Origin: Pseudomonadota bacterium
GTDB lineage: Bacteria; Desulfobacterota; Desulfovibrionia; Desulfovibrionales; Desulfovibrionaceae
Assembly: GCA_023460395.1 (NCBI GenBank)
Contig: JAEWQB010000018.1
Span: forward strand, 124,001 to 188,000
DNA: 64,000 bases
Direction: 5' to 3'
The notes under the pieces were generated by a model that worked only from the letters and a program-made list of their open reading frames with translations, did no database searches and was not told the DNA's origin. The position numbers and the translations under genes were made by a program. Below, piece after piece: positions 53,649 through 62,506 of the stretch (positions within the stretch are counted from its first letter, which is position 1; each line of letters starts with the position of its first letter).

Positions 53649-53807
53649 GCTACGACACGATTTGCGGACAAGCTCTGGTGAATAACGGGGAGACACAGAT
53701 GACTGCGACCTTTGTCACGTCATCTGCGGCAAGATTCGATTACAAGTAAACGCATCTTCGATGGGTCATGTAGCAATATGCGCAAGTAAAAAAACAGCTT
53801 AGCAATT

Positions 53808-54263
53808 CTATTGCTTGTAATACTCAAACAACGCATGGGCGATTTCTTCATCAGAAACTTTCTTCTGCTTACAGTCACAATAGTAGGCAAGCGCTGTTGG
53901 ATTTGAAATAACATCCAAATGCATCCAGCAATTTTTTGATTTTCCACCCAACTCTTCACTAGAAAGAACCTTAGTAATGTTCCACAAACCTTCTACACTG
54001 AGTCCATACCGCTTAACAATATTTACAATTTGAGGATCTTGTATGCAAAGATCGATATACTCAAGCTTAGCGGCCCTTCCTCGTAATTCTTTTGCCTCCT
54101 GGGAATTTGGATTATTTGACACTTCTTCTAAGTCTTCCATAAACATTTCCATTAATCCTGCACCAGATTGAATACGTGCAAGATCTTGACACAACTCATT
54201 TTGAAGTTTTTCCAATTGTGGACGCCTACCGTTTTTGCCAAGAAGTTTTGAAAATAACCCCAT
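53808..54263 (-). CDS. Small soluble protein of unknown function
   Basis: A 151-residue protein I do not recognise. It is mostly helical by eye, with a basic N-terminus (LFSKLLGKNGRRPQLEKL) and conserved-looking Trp and Cys residues (KNCWMHLD, AYYCDCKQKK). It has no membrane helix. The gene is AT-rich and follows a small membrane-protein gene by four bases, so they form an operon beside the integrase gene. Confidence 0.65.
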   Translation of the reverse strand: MGLFSKLLGKNGRRPQLEKLQNELCQDLARIQSGAGLMEMFMEDLEEVSNNPNSQEAKELRGRAAKLEYIDLCIQDPQIVNIVKRYGLSVEGLWNITKVLSSEELGGKSKNCWMHLDVISNPTALAYYCDCKQKKVSDEEIAHALFEYYKQ

Positions 54264-54267
54264 TTCA

Positions 54268-54507
54268 TTATCTCTCTAAAACTAATCCGCCAGAAATTAC
54301 AGATGCAAGAATCCATGCAGCTACCCAAGTTATAAATTGATGCACCCAGGGATTTCCTGGATCAACACCTGCATCAAGCTGTTTAAGGCTATTACTTGAC
54401 CAAACCTGATTTCCTACAAAGGTGACTACAAAAAAGCCCACCTCTCCCAATAGTCCAAGTTGCATTCCTGCCAATATTGCAAGTAAAACTGAAAAAACAA
54501 GAGCCAT
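54268..54507 (-). CDS. Small membrane protein of unknown function
   Basis: A 79-residue protein with two or three hydrophobic segments (VFSVLLAILAGMQLGLLG, GFFVVTFVG, FITWVAAWILASVISGG). The central loop is polar (SNSLKQLDAGVDPGNPW). It is AT-rich like its neighbour and lies just downstream of the integrase gene on the same strand. Pairs of a small membrane protein and a soluble one next to integrases are often accessory defence or exclusion genes; no function can be shown here. Confidence 0.55.
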   Translation of the reverse strand: MALVFSVLLAILAGMQLGLLGEVGFFVVTFVGNQVWSSNSLKQLDAGVDPGNPWVHQFITWVAAWILASVISGGLVLER

Positions 54508-54623
54508 ATGGGCAAGCTATATGCAGCCCACCGGCTGCGTACGCGTTGGCTCCAGATAAGCGGCCCTCAATCCGTTGGCCTGAGCATTGCGACAAGCGCA
54601 TCAAGGAACCAGTCGAAATGAAA

Positions 54624-55937
54624 CTACGCACCACCCGCCGCTCTAAAAGGAAGCACCTTCGCTTCGGTAGGCGTGAGCACGCTTTCCAGAACGGACATGG
54701 CCCGCTTCTTCACCTTGTCTTCGCTGTGCTGGTAACGCAACGCCATGGCAGCCGTCTTCCAGCCGCCAACGTCCATCAGATCGCGTAACGGTATTCCGGA
54801 CTGTGCCATGCGGGTCGCCGCCGTATGCCGCAGCGTGTGGAAGACTACCCGATCATGCACCGCCCGGCCTTCATTCAGGCCGAGTTCTTCAACCACAGCC
54901 TTATACGCGCCGGGGGCTTCACAGTAAGGCCTCCCGAATCGGCTCAAAAATACATGATCCGATGGCCCCCGCTGTCCGATCTGTCTAAGCATTTCGACGA
55001 GGCTGTCTGATATTGGCAAGGAACGGCTTTCCTTGTTCTTGGTCTGATAGAAGGTGATTGCAGGCAGCCCGAGATCCACCGCAGCCCATCTCAGGTTAAA
55101 GGCTTCGCTGGCGCGGCAGCCCGTGAGCGCACAGAAGAGCGTAAAGCGGTAGTCTTCAGTGCACCGGTCACGCAATTTGTCCAGAATGGTGGACAACTCA
55201 TTCCGCGAGAGAACCCTGGTACGCCTGCTGTCATCACTGCTGTGCGCAGCCCCGATGATCTTCCCACTGGGAGGCGCAGCCTTGACCACCTTGCGTGCAA
55301 ACGCATGGTTGAGCAGTTGCCGGAGTGTCAGGCACACATATTGACGTGTGCGGGGGGCGAGCCCCGCCTTGGTCATGACATTCAGGAAGTAGTCCCAAGT
55401 ATCCAGGTCAATGTCCTTGATGGGCATGGAGCCCAGATAGGGGTGCAGCCATTTCTTATAGTGGGATATTTCCTTGTCGAGGCTTTGAGGCTGCTTCTTC
55501 CGCGCTGCTGTCTCCAGATACTGTGGCCAGTACGCTTCAAGGGTGACGGACTCCCTCAGTTCTTGCGCAAGCAATGCATCCTCGGTCTCCCGGCGACGCT
55601 TCTCTAACGCCACCTGCCGCTCCAGTTCGCGCCTGGGGTCCAGGCCCTTCTTGACCAGGTCACCCATTTCGACGCGCCGCAGGCGCGCCTGTCGCAAGGT
55701 AAGGGCAACATCAGTCTGGCCTTCCTCTTCTCCGGCACGGGCGACCCTGCCTAGCTTCATACGCCGTTTCTTACCCGCCTCATCGAACCATTGAAGATAC
55801 CATTCCGCAGCAACAACATTCTTCCGGGGGCTAATGCGCAGGTAGAGCCTGCCTTCTCCTCTTCCTCCGTCTCCGTCCGGTACAAAGACGGACTTCGCTT
55901 CACGGATAAGTTTCTTCACAGTACTGTCGGTCAACAT
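54624..55937 (-). CDS. int: Tyrosine recombinase (island integrase, P4-type)
   Basis: A 437-residue integrase. It has an N-terminal DUF4102-like arm-binding region (basic, with RLYLRISPRKN), a SAM-like core-binding domain and a catalytic domain with the Arg in TGCRASEA, the HTLRHTAATR box and the Tyr in ALRYQHSE. It catalyses insertion and excision at the tRNA-Leu 3' end. GAGGAGGGTGACC precedes the ATG at 55937. Its start is about 170 bases from attR, the standard arrangement for tRNA-targeting islands. Confidence 0.95.
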   Translation of the reverse strand: MLTDSTVKKLIREAKSVFVPDGDGGRGEGRLYLRISPRKNVVAAEWYLQWFDEAGKKRRMKLGRVARAGEEEGQTDVALTLRQARLRRVEMGDLVKKGLDPRRELERQVALEKRRRETEDALLAQELRESVTLEAYWPQYLETAARKKQPQSLDKEISHYKKWLHPYLGSMPIKDIDLDTWDYFLNVMTKAGLAPRTRQYVCLTLRQLLNHAFARKVVKAAPPSGKIIGAAHSSDDSRRTRVLSRNELSTILDKLRDRCTEDYRFTLFCALTGCRASEAFNLRWAAVDLGLPAITFYQTKNKESRSLPISDSLVEMLRQIGQRGPSDHVFLSRFGRPYCEAPGAYKAVVEELGLNEGRAVHDRVVFHTLRHTAATRMAQSGIPLRDLMDVGGWKTAAMALRYQHSEDKVKKRAMSVLESVLTPTEAKVLPFRAAGGA

Positions 55938-56110
55938 GGTCACCCTCCTCAAAATCTGGTGTCAGTTTTGGTGTCAGTTAGCTACGGAAAACCAGTGATT
56001 TCCCGTGCAGCACCGTGAACCTTAGCATGCTGGCAATTTTAAATCAATTCAGCATGTTATATTCATCTAGTGACACTCTGTGACGCACTGTGAAGGTGGC
56101 CTTTTCCAAT

Positions 56111-56165
56111 CTTAAAATCTCTCGGCCTTCGGGCTGTACGGGTTCAAGTCCCGTCCCGGGTACCA
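56111..56165 (+). repeat. attR: right direct repeat, displaced tRNA-Leu 3' end
   Basis: It is identical to attL over 46 bases, then C for T, then eight more identical bases ending in CCA. The C restores perfect pairing with the GCCCGGG acceptor strand, so this is probably the original chromosomal 3' end. Direct GTGA-type repeats just inside (56072-56094) may be integrase arm sites. Confidence 0.9.
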
Positions 56166-56221
56166 TTGGAATACTAAAAGGCTCGCAACCAGAGTGGTTG
56201 TGAGCCTTTTAGTATTCCAAT
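56165..56221 (+). terminator. Original tRNA-Leu terminator, now stranded at attR
   Basis: A very long hairpin: 26-base arms with one G-T pair and loop AGAGT, starting right after the CCA end. It resembles in form the shorter terminator after the tRNA at attL. Confidence 0.75.
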
Positions 56222-56578
56222 GAATTCCACGACAGTTTCGGACGGGCGGAAAAGGCAGAGCGGTCCTCATTCTTATGGAGTCTATCAGAAAGAAGAGCCT
56301 AACATCCTAAGTGGAAAGTGTTTGCACAATAAATTCAGGGAGGGGGGGCATGTCCTTTCCGCTAGCGTCGGCTTCCGCAAACAGCCCTTACGGCTCTCGC
56401 GGCTCAATGCACACGGTGCCGCCCCCGTTACCCGGTTCCTTCTGTTAAGGAAAAACCGGGGTAAGCCACGCTGAACATTGTCCGTCCAGCGGGACAGGAA
56501 ACGGCACCGTGCCGGAAACTTTATCGCGTAAGCCGGAAGTATCCGTTCATAACCGCGGGGGCATCACGCCTGCCCGCA
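56222..56578. other. Intergenic region downstream of the autotransporter gene
   Basis: No convincing gene. It separates attR from the autotransporter stop; short GC-rich inverted repeats near 56390-56530 may serve as terminators. Confidence 0.5.
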
Positions 56579-59500
56579 TTAGAATTCATACTTCAACTGG
56601 AAGCTCCCGGTTATGCCTTCCCGCACACCGGCATATCCCTGCAAGCCCAAATCCATGCTGATCGGACTGCCCGCAGCAGGCTTGAAACTCAGGCCCAGCT
56701 CACCAACACCGGTACCCCCTGTAAGATCTGGGGCCTCGATATTTCGCCCGTAGCTCGTAGCCTTTGCCTCTCCATCGAACTCATAATCATAAGCCACACC
56801 GATGTAAGGAGAGAATTGCAGTCCCGATTCCGCTTCCATGGCATAACTGAACCGCGCCCCGTTGCGCCAACGGTACGAGTCTACCCCTTTAAACTGAATG
56901 GGGTCGCCCGCCACGTTTACACTGTCGCCGTCCTGATGCGTCCATAGATATTTGGTAGAAAAATCAAGGCTGGCCTCTTCGTTCAGCTGCCAGATATAGC
57001 CAAGTCCCCCGTGCGCTCCGTAGTAAGCCGCGCTGGAGTCGTAGCTGGCCCCGTGTCCAGAAGCGTCGCGCAGGTCGCTGCTGGAAAAGTCTGAGCGCGC
57101 GTGCCCGACACGGAGAGAAGCTTCCGTATACAGTCCAGACAACACACTCTTCGTCAACTCATAACGGGCCAGTATGCCGCCGCCGTAATATTGCGTATTG
57201 CCGCTGCCCTTAACGCTGGCCATGTTATTAAAACTGTTGTAGCTGCTGTAATTACCCCAGCCCGCTTCAAAAAAAGCACCCAAAAGCAAAGAGTTCCGTT
57301 CCAGCGGAACACGCCAGCCCAAACCGGTCATAAGAGAAACGCCGTCCACATCCACATGGCTGCCGGTATTGTAACGGCTCGTACCGCCGCTCATGGCTCC
57401 GAACCCGGCCGGTCCGCCCTGCCCTCCAGCGCCACCGGCAGACCCTCCCCGACCGGACCGCGCGGCATCCGTAGCGCTTTGCATGGAGGCCATACCCTGC
57501 CCGGCCGCCATATCCGCCCCCTGACCGACAAAAGCGAGGCCGGAAGCGCGACCTTCGGCAAGGGATTTGGTTTGCGGGTTTACAGAGGCTCCGCCCGCAG
57601 TAACGGTAGCCAGCAACTTGTTGTCGCTGGCCTGAATGCTAAATTCATACAAAAGGCTTACGCCCTGCATGCCCCGACCGGTGGCACCGGTATTGATTCC
57701 CGACGCGCTAAGGCCTGCGGAGTCAATAAGCGTCAGCGTGTCACCCTGTTGCAGCGGAGAGAGGCCGCCTTCAATGCCCAAATTAACTGTGCTGCCCGTT
57801 ATATTAGCCGCGCCTGTTACGGAAAGCAGGGTGTCCCCTCTGGTCATTGTCGTTGGCACATAAAAGTTCAGCAGGGCATCAGAGGCAAAAAGATCGCCGA
57901 TGTAGGCCGCATGACCGTAGATGCCAAGCTCTCCGTTGTTAAGGGAATTTCCTCCGCCAGAAGCGTCAAAGGTCGTGCCGTCGTGCAACGTGAGCAGATT
58001 GGAAGCCAGAGATCCAGAAAGGGCCAGTGTGCCGGCTTGCACTTCCGTCATGCCGGTATATGTGCTCAGGCCGGAAAGGGTCAGTGTGCCCGACCCGGTC
58101 TTTACCAAATGCCCCGTTCCGCTTATCGCAGAATCATTGGTATACGCATCCGAACGATTAAAAACCAGCACAGCATTATTGATAATGCCGCCCGCGATAC
58201 TCCCACTTGTTCCGCCATCGCCTATTTGCAAGGCGCCACCGGTGATGGTGGTACCGCCGGTGTGGCTATTGGCTCCGGTAAGCGTTAACGAGCCTGCCCC
58301 GGTCTTGGTCAGGCCACCCGATCCTATAAAGGCCCGCTCCAGTGTCTTATCTTCTCCCTCACCCAGTTCCACCGTACCACCGCCCGATCGCAATGTAATA
58401 TCATCGGTATCCGCATACGCGTGATGAATCAGGCCGTTCCAGTTGTCGGCATGCAAGATGCCACCATCAAAAGCCAGTGAGCCTAACGTTGCAAGAGCAT
58501 ATTCATCAGAGAGAGAACCGCGGCCCTCCAATTGCAAGGAAGCTACGTGGGCGTAGCCGCGAGTCGTCCCATAGAAAAATCGCAATTGTCCATCGCCCAA
58601 TCGGGCTGTGCCAATATACACACCGTCCGTGGACACAGACGGGGAAGCGGCAGCCACTGTGCCTGACAATCCAAGGGCCGTGTTGCCGCTGGTAACATCA
58701 AGCGTGTCTATCTCAAAGACAAGATTGCCACCGGAACGCTTCTCCAAATCAATTGTTTGTGCGCTAAGAACGTTGCTCACAATAAAGCTTGCTTTCCCGC
58801 CTGCGCCGGGGATTCCTCCCCCATTGACGTCAGGTTCTCCACTCTCACCAGATTGTACAAAAACGGAAGCAGCATTCACAGCGCCACCGGAAGAAAAAAA
58901 AGCCGCCCCCCCCGCTCCGCCCGCACCACTTACGCCCTGTCCTAGACTGAGTGCCCCGCTTCCGCCACCTGAACCACCGATAACTTCTATACGATCGAGG
59001 GACGTATCCCCCAGCACACCCAGCGACAGATCACCACCATCACCGCCATTGCCTCCGTCGCCGCCGATATCAAGACCGCCCTGACCGCCACTCCCACCAT
59101 TACCACCCCAAATCTGAACTACCCCGGAAACAGAAGGAGTCGCCATGTGGTCCCCGCCGCCATCGCCACCGGCCCCTCCCAAAAAAGGAGTAGCAGGTGA
59201 CGCACCGGGATCGCCAGAGCTCTCCGAACCAAGGCTGCTCCCTCCTGCACCAGCCACGCCCCGATTGGCGTCTCCACCGTCGCGGCGTGGGTCAAATTCT
59301 CCGTTAAACAAGGCGGCCCCACCGCCACCGCCCGCCCCACCGGAAGAGGAATCGCCCACCCCCCCAGCACCGCCAGCACCACCTACTGACTGAGCACCTG
59401 CACCGCCAGCGCCTGACAGTGTTGATGCCGCACCACCGCCACCGCCACCGCCGCTACCGCCCACCATGATCATGTCCGCTGAGGCGGAAGTCGCCACCCA

Positions 59501-59644
59501 GAACGGAACTACAAGTACAAAAACAAGCCAGAACGTAATAGAAAAACGATGTGCTTTCTCCTGCCTTCCTCTTGCGTATCTGGAGTTATGAGTACAGGTG
59601 TAAGATGTCGTTTTTTTTTGATATAGACAGTATCGACCAAGCAT
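56579..59644 (-). CDS. Autotransporter (type Va) with glycine-rich passenger
   Basis: A 1021-residue surface protein. It starts with a long signal peptide (basic first ~30 residues, core FWLVFVLVVPFWVATSASA). A low-complexity Gly/Ala-rich stretch (GGSGGGGGGG and similar, to about residue 250) leads into a passenger of beta-helix repeats. Two clear PATR units are seen (GSLTLTGANSHTGGTTITGG and GTLTLSGLSTYTGMTEVQAG). The C-terminal ~280 residues form the beta-barrel, ending in an aromatic residue (LKYEF), the outer-membrane insertion signal. Such proteins mediate adhesion or biofilm formation. A LuxR-type two-component pair lies just upstream on the same strand. Confidence 0.93.
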   Translation of the reverse strand: MLGRYCLYQKKTTSYTCTHNSRYARGRQEKAHRFSITFWLVFVLVVPFWVATSASADMIMVGGSGGGGGGGAASTLSGAGGAGAQSVGGAGGAGGVGDSSSGGAGGGGGAALFNGEFDPRRDGGDANRGVAGAGGSSLGSESSGDPGASPATPFLGGAGGDGGGDHMATPSVSGVVQIWGGNGGSGGQGGLDIGGDGGNGGDGGDLSLGVLGDTSLDRIEVIGGSGGGSGALSLGQGVSGAGGAGGAAFFSSGGAVNAASVFVQSGESGEPDVNGGGIPGAGGKASFIVSNVLSAQTIDLEKRSGGNLVFEIDTLDVTSGNTALGLSGTVAAASPSVSTDGVYIGTARLGDGQLRFFYGTTRGYAHVASLQLEGRGSLSDEYALATLGSLAFDGGILHADNWNGLIHHAYADTDDITLRSGGGTVELGEGEDKTLERAFIGSGGLTKTGAGSLTLTGANSHTGGTTITGGALQIGDGGTSGSIAGGIINNAVLVFNRSDAYTNDSAISGTGHLVKTGSGTLTLSGLSTYTGMTEVQAGTLALSGSLASNLLTLHDGTTFDASGGGNSLNNGELGIYGHAAYIGDLFASDALLNFYVPTTMTRGDTLLSVTGAANITGSTVNLGIEGGLSPLQQGDTLTLIDSAGLSASGINTGATGRGMQGVSLLYEFSIQASDNKLLATVTAGGASVNPQTKSLAEGRASGLAFVGQGADMAAGQGMASMQSATDAARSGRGGSAGGAGGQGGPAGFGAMSGGTSRYNTGSHVDVDGVSLMTGLGWRVPLERNSLLLGAFFEAGWGNYSSYNSFNNMASVKGSGNTQYYGGGILARYELTKSVLSGLYTEASLRVGHARSDFSSSDLRDASGHGASYDSSAAYYGAHGGLGYIWQLNEEASLDFSTKYLWTHQDGDSVNVAGDPIQFKGVDSYRWRNGARFSYAMEAESGLQFSPYIGVAYDYEFDGEAKATSYGRNIEAPDLTGGTGVGELGLSFKPAAGSPISMDLGLQGYAGVREGITGSFQLKYEF

Positions 59645-59751
59645 ACATATACCTTCAATTGTAACGATTCATAAAAATGCAAACGAAAACAACCTAACCT
59701 CTGCATAAAGCAAAGAATTCCGTTTCTGTACCACACATAAAAAAAGCCCAT

Positions 59752-59769
59752 ACTAGGGGAAGACTAGGG
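59752..59769. promoter_or_regulatory. Candidate regulator site upstream of the autotransporter gene
   Basis: ACTAGGG occurs twice, 11 bases apart (59752-59758 and 59763-59769), one turn of the helix. It lies about 110 bases upstream of the autotransporter start and may bind the LuxR-type regulator encoded next door. This is speculative. Confidence 0.3.
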
Positions 59770-59850
59770 ATTTGACATTTTTTTAAATACAGACAGGGCT
59801 GCTTTCCCCTGATGTAACGCACTCAATCCTTACAGATAACCACACGTAAC

Positions 59851-60519
59851 TTATTGATTATTTTCCTTTTTCCAGTCGGCAAAAACCCGTAACACATCAC
59901 GTCGCTTTTTAATTCCTGTTTTATACAAAATATTCGTTATATGAAACTCAACGCCTTTACCGGTTATTCCCATACACATAGCCATTTCCTTAGTGCTCAA
60001 CCTATGGGGAATATACGACAGCACCGTGCGCTCTTTCTCTGTCAGGCTATAATGGATGGCAAATGCATGTAATTTTTCTAACTCTATTATGTCTGAAAAA
60101 CACTCCGTATGAGTTTTCATAGGACTGTTCAGACTATTCATGTGTCTGCGCCGCGTGGCGGCTTCTACCCGAGCTAGCAGTTCTTCTGGATGAAAAGGCT
60201 TGGCGATATAGTCGTCGCCCCCGTTCGCAAAACCTCGTAACCGATCCGCTTGCTCCGCTTTGGCGCTTAAAAACAAAATGTGGGCTTCCGTCTGGATAGG
60301 AAGGCCACGTATCTCTGCACAAAAATCAATACCGTCTCCGTCCGGCAGCACCACATCGAGGAGGATGATATCTGGTTCACTTTTGCCAAGCCAAGCCCGC
60401 GCCTCGGCTAACGTCAGAGCCGGATACACAGCATAACCCAGCAGGTGCAGGGCGCGGACGTTGTTGGCATTTAGCTCTGCATTGTCCTCCACCAACAGCA
60501 CTAAGCCTCTAGCATCCAT
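59851..60519 (-). CDS. Response regulator with a LuxR-type DNA-binding domain
   Basis: A 222-residue regulator. The receiver domain has the acidic residues in LLVEDNAE, the phospho-acceptor Asp in IILLDVVLPDGDG, a Ser in LFLSAKA and the Lys in AKPFHPEE. The C-terminal helix-turn-helix (LTEKERTVLSYIPHRLSTKEMAMCMGITGKGVEFHITNILYKTG) is of the LuxR/GerE class with some drift. The start at 60519 is preceded by GAGGAG and overlaps the kinase stop by 11 bases. It probably controls the autotransporter gene downstream. Confidence 0.92.
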   Translation of the reverse strand: MDARGLVLLVEDNAELNANNVRALHLLGYAVYPALTLAEARAWLGKSEPDIILLDVVLPDGDGIDFCAEIRGLPIQTEAHILFLSAKAEQADRLRGFANGGDDYIAKPFHPEELLARVEAATRRRHMNSLNSPMKTHTECFSDIIELEKLHAFAIHYSLTEKERTVLSYIPHRLSTKEMAMCMGITGKGVEFHITNILYKTGIKKRRDVLRVFADWKKENNQ

Positions 60520-61933
60520 GCCCCCGCTCCTCATTGTCTTCTGGTAGCGTCAACGTCACCACCGCACCGTTCCTATTGGTGACCAATATGGTTCCGTTGT
60601 GCGCTTCCATAATCTTCTTGCTGATGGCAAGGCCGATACCCGCACCGCCATGCGCACCTTTGACACCGCTTTCAAAAATGCGGGGTAAAACCTCCGGTGC
60701 CACGCCGCTTCCCGTATCAGCAACCGTAACAATGACATATCCGTTTTCCCGTACCGCGCTTACAGACACGCTCCCTTGCTCCGTGTGGTCTTTAGCGTTT
60801 TGCAAAACGTTAAACACCACTTGGGTAAGCTCCTCCGGGTTTCCAAACACAGGCAGTTTCACCTCACTAAAAAAACGCAAATCCACGCCGCCCCGCTCAA
60901 GCAGGGGTCGATACAACTTTGCCACCTGCCAGATCAGTTCACCAAAATCGAGTGGTATCCGCTTGGTCGGCGCCCCGCCATGCAGCGTCAGAGTTTTCAT
61001 GCTGTCAATCAAACCCGCCACCCGTTGCGCCTCCGACACGACTTTATCTAAGTCGGCGGCGGTTTCCGTATCCGCTCCCCTGCGTTTTAAACGTAACGAA
61101 ACGAGGCCCGCGTAACTTGCCAGTACGGCTAACGGGGTTCGCGCCTCATGCGAAATAGTAGCCATCAGGTCGGTTTTCACGCGGTTAACCCACTCAAGCG
61201 CCGCATTTTCCTGAGCCAGTTTCTGCTCGGCCTCGTGCGCGGAGTAACGCTGCCTGTTGACAATCAAATTTACCTTGTCGGAAAACCAGCGTGTTGCCAG
61301 AGAAAAAACCACCAGCCCGGCGAGAATGCAGATCACGGTCTGGATGACGAATATCCGCATAATACTGTTGTATTGCTCGCTGATAATATCCGCGCCCACC
61401 ATGCCCAAAAACGCACCTGTGCTTTTGTGAAGAATCGGTTGATAAGCACTCAGCCGCCGTCCGTAGGTCGTGTCTTCAAAATCTTTGCCCATCACGGCCT
61501 TTTTCTCGTCATACGCCTCGCGTTCAGCCTTGGTTATGGCGTCCCGCACCCCCGGTGCGGTGTAGACGGGGCTTGAAGGCGCTTCACCGCCAATGACATA
61601 CATGATGGTATTTTCGTCCACGCGCCCGGTTGTGTATATGTACTCCACATGGTCCAGATTGACGTTTTTGATTTTCATCATAAGCGCCTTGGTGCGGTGG
61701 TAATATTCACTGTCCATATCCATATTCTTCAGGAATGCGGCGTAACCGTCGGAATCCTCCGCGATCACAGCGGCAACCGTTGCCGCCAGAGCCTGACATT
61801 TCAGTACAAGCTGGTTCTTGAGTTGCGTAGCCGCAAAAGCGTAGGCGACAACACCAGTTGTCAGGATGACTACGGCGAAGACGGCGAGCAAAAGCTGAAA
61901 ATGCCGCAATATATTCTTGTTATTGCTTAGCAC
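60509..61933 (-). CDS. Sensor histidine kinase
   Basis: A 474-residue membrane kinase. Two helices (about residues 13-34 and 192-214) flank a ~155-residue extracytoplasmic domain. A short coiled coil leads to HisKA (MATISHEARTPLAVLASY) and HATPase_c with the N box, DTGSGVAP and GGAGIGLAIS. It starts with GTG at 61933. It is co-transcribed with the LuxR-type regulator and is its likely partner. The ligand is unknown. Confidence 0.92.
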   Translation of the reverse strand: MLSNNKNILRHFQLLLAVFAVVILTTGVVAYAFAATQLKNQLVLKCQALAATVAAVIAEDSDGYAAFLKNMDMDSEYYHRTKALMMKIKNVNLDHVEYIYTTGRVDENTIMYVIGGEAPSSPVYTAPGVRDAITKAEREAYDEKKAVMGKDFEDTTYGRRLSAYQPILHKSTGAFLGMVGADIISEQYNSIMRIFVIQTVICILAGLVVFSLATRWFSDKVNLIVNRQRYSAHEAEQKLAQENAALEWVNRVKTDLMATISHEARTPLAVLASYAGLVSLRLKRRGADTETAADLDKVVSEAQRVAGLIDSMKTLTLHGGAPTKRIPLDFGELIWQVAKLYRPLLERGGVDLRFFSEVKLPVFGNPEELTQVVFNVLQNAKDHTEQGSVSVSAVRENGYVIVTVADTGSGVAPEVLPRIFESGVKGAHGGAGIGLAISKKIMEAHNGTILVTNRNGAVVTLTLPEDNEERGHGC

Positions 61934-62206
61934 AGGAGGCTCTTCTGTGTAGTATCGGGATATGTTTCAATAGTGTAGCGACGGAAGGGAACTGTTGCAC
62001 CTGTAAGAATCGCATGCAAACAGATGCGGCGCAGTATGTCAATGCAGGAGACGAATATTGCATGCGCTAGATCGCCTTGTGGAGCCGCAGGCAGAAAACC
62101 ATACGACATGCCACCTCTGCCGCAGATGCGGCAGATGCGGCAGAGATCTGCCACGGCTACACGTGGCAGGCGAAAGATAACGGGGAGGGAAGCACTCCCC
62201 CATCTA
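61934..62206. other. Intergenic region between the fli genes and the kinase gene
   Basis: No gene seen. It carries the kinase promoter region and a repeat at 62115-62145. Confidence 0.5.
62115..62145. repeat. Inverted and direct GC-rich repeat downstream of fliQ
   Basis: Arms CTCTGCCGCA and complement enclose an 11-base spacer that itself repeats GCGGCAGA. It is 62 bases after the fliQ stop. It may end the flagellar transcript, though no U run follows. Confidence 0.4.
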
Positions 62207-62476
62207 TTATCTCACATACGTGGGAATATTTAAAAAAACATTGCGGGTAAACGACACCATCTGGTCCATGAGCCAAGGAAAAGAAAATAGCAGGGCGAGG
62301 AAAATGGAAACGATCTTGGGGATGAAGGAAAGCGTCATTTCCTGAATCTGGGTGGCGGCCTGAATGATGGAGACGAATACCCCCACGGCTAACCCCACGC
62401 CCAGCATGGGCAGAGCGAGTGTGAGTGCGAGTTCTATGGACTGCCGGGCAAAGCCGATTACGAATTCCGGGGTCAT
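62207..62476 (-). CDS. fliQ: Flagellar export gate protein FliQ
   Basis: An 89-residue protein with two membrane helices, the normal FliQ length. The family start (MTPEFVIGFARQSIELAL) and the loop IIQAATQIQEMTLSFIPKI are clear. It is part of the FliP-FliQ-FliR export gate of the flagellar type III secretion system. It follows fliP by 30 bases. Confidence 0.96.
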   Translation of the reverse strand: MTPEFVIGFARQSIELALTLALPMLGVGLAVGVFVSIIQAATQIQEMTLSFIPKIVSIFLALLFSFPWLMDQMVSFTRNVFLNIPTYVR

Positions 62477-62506
62477 GGGGAAGCTCCTTTACGCTTGTGG
62501 ACAGAA

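Larger units (their letters stand above)
24750..56110. mobile_element. Integrated genomic island (about 31.4 kb) in tRNA-Leu
   Basis: The element is bounded by direct repeats of the tRNA-Leu 3' end and carries a tyrosine integrase gene 170 bases inside the right end, oriented away from attR. Base composition changes abruptly inside (the 24.9-27.4 kb stretch is very AT-rich). Cargo comes from several sources: a PHP-ATPase pair, CobS/DUF3150/VWA genes, a Gp2/YfjJ-type protein, signalling genes, nitrite and nitric-oxide genes, insertion sequence remains and a Fic protein. No conjugation or phage structural genes are seen, so it is probably not self-transmissible. Confidence 0.9.

Noticed and set aside
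56220..56474. An 84-codon frame right of attR
   Set aside because: It starts inside the tRNA terminator hairpin and shows no family resemblance or ribosome site.
59145..59393. Proline-rich frames opposite the autotransporter passenger
   Set aside because: They are the antisense of the Gly-rich repeats and have no signal of their own.
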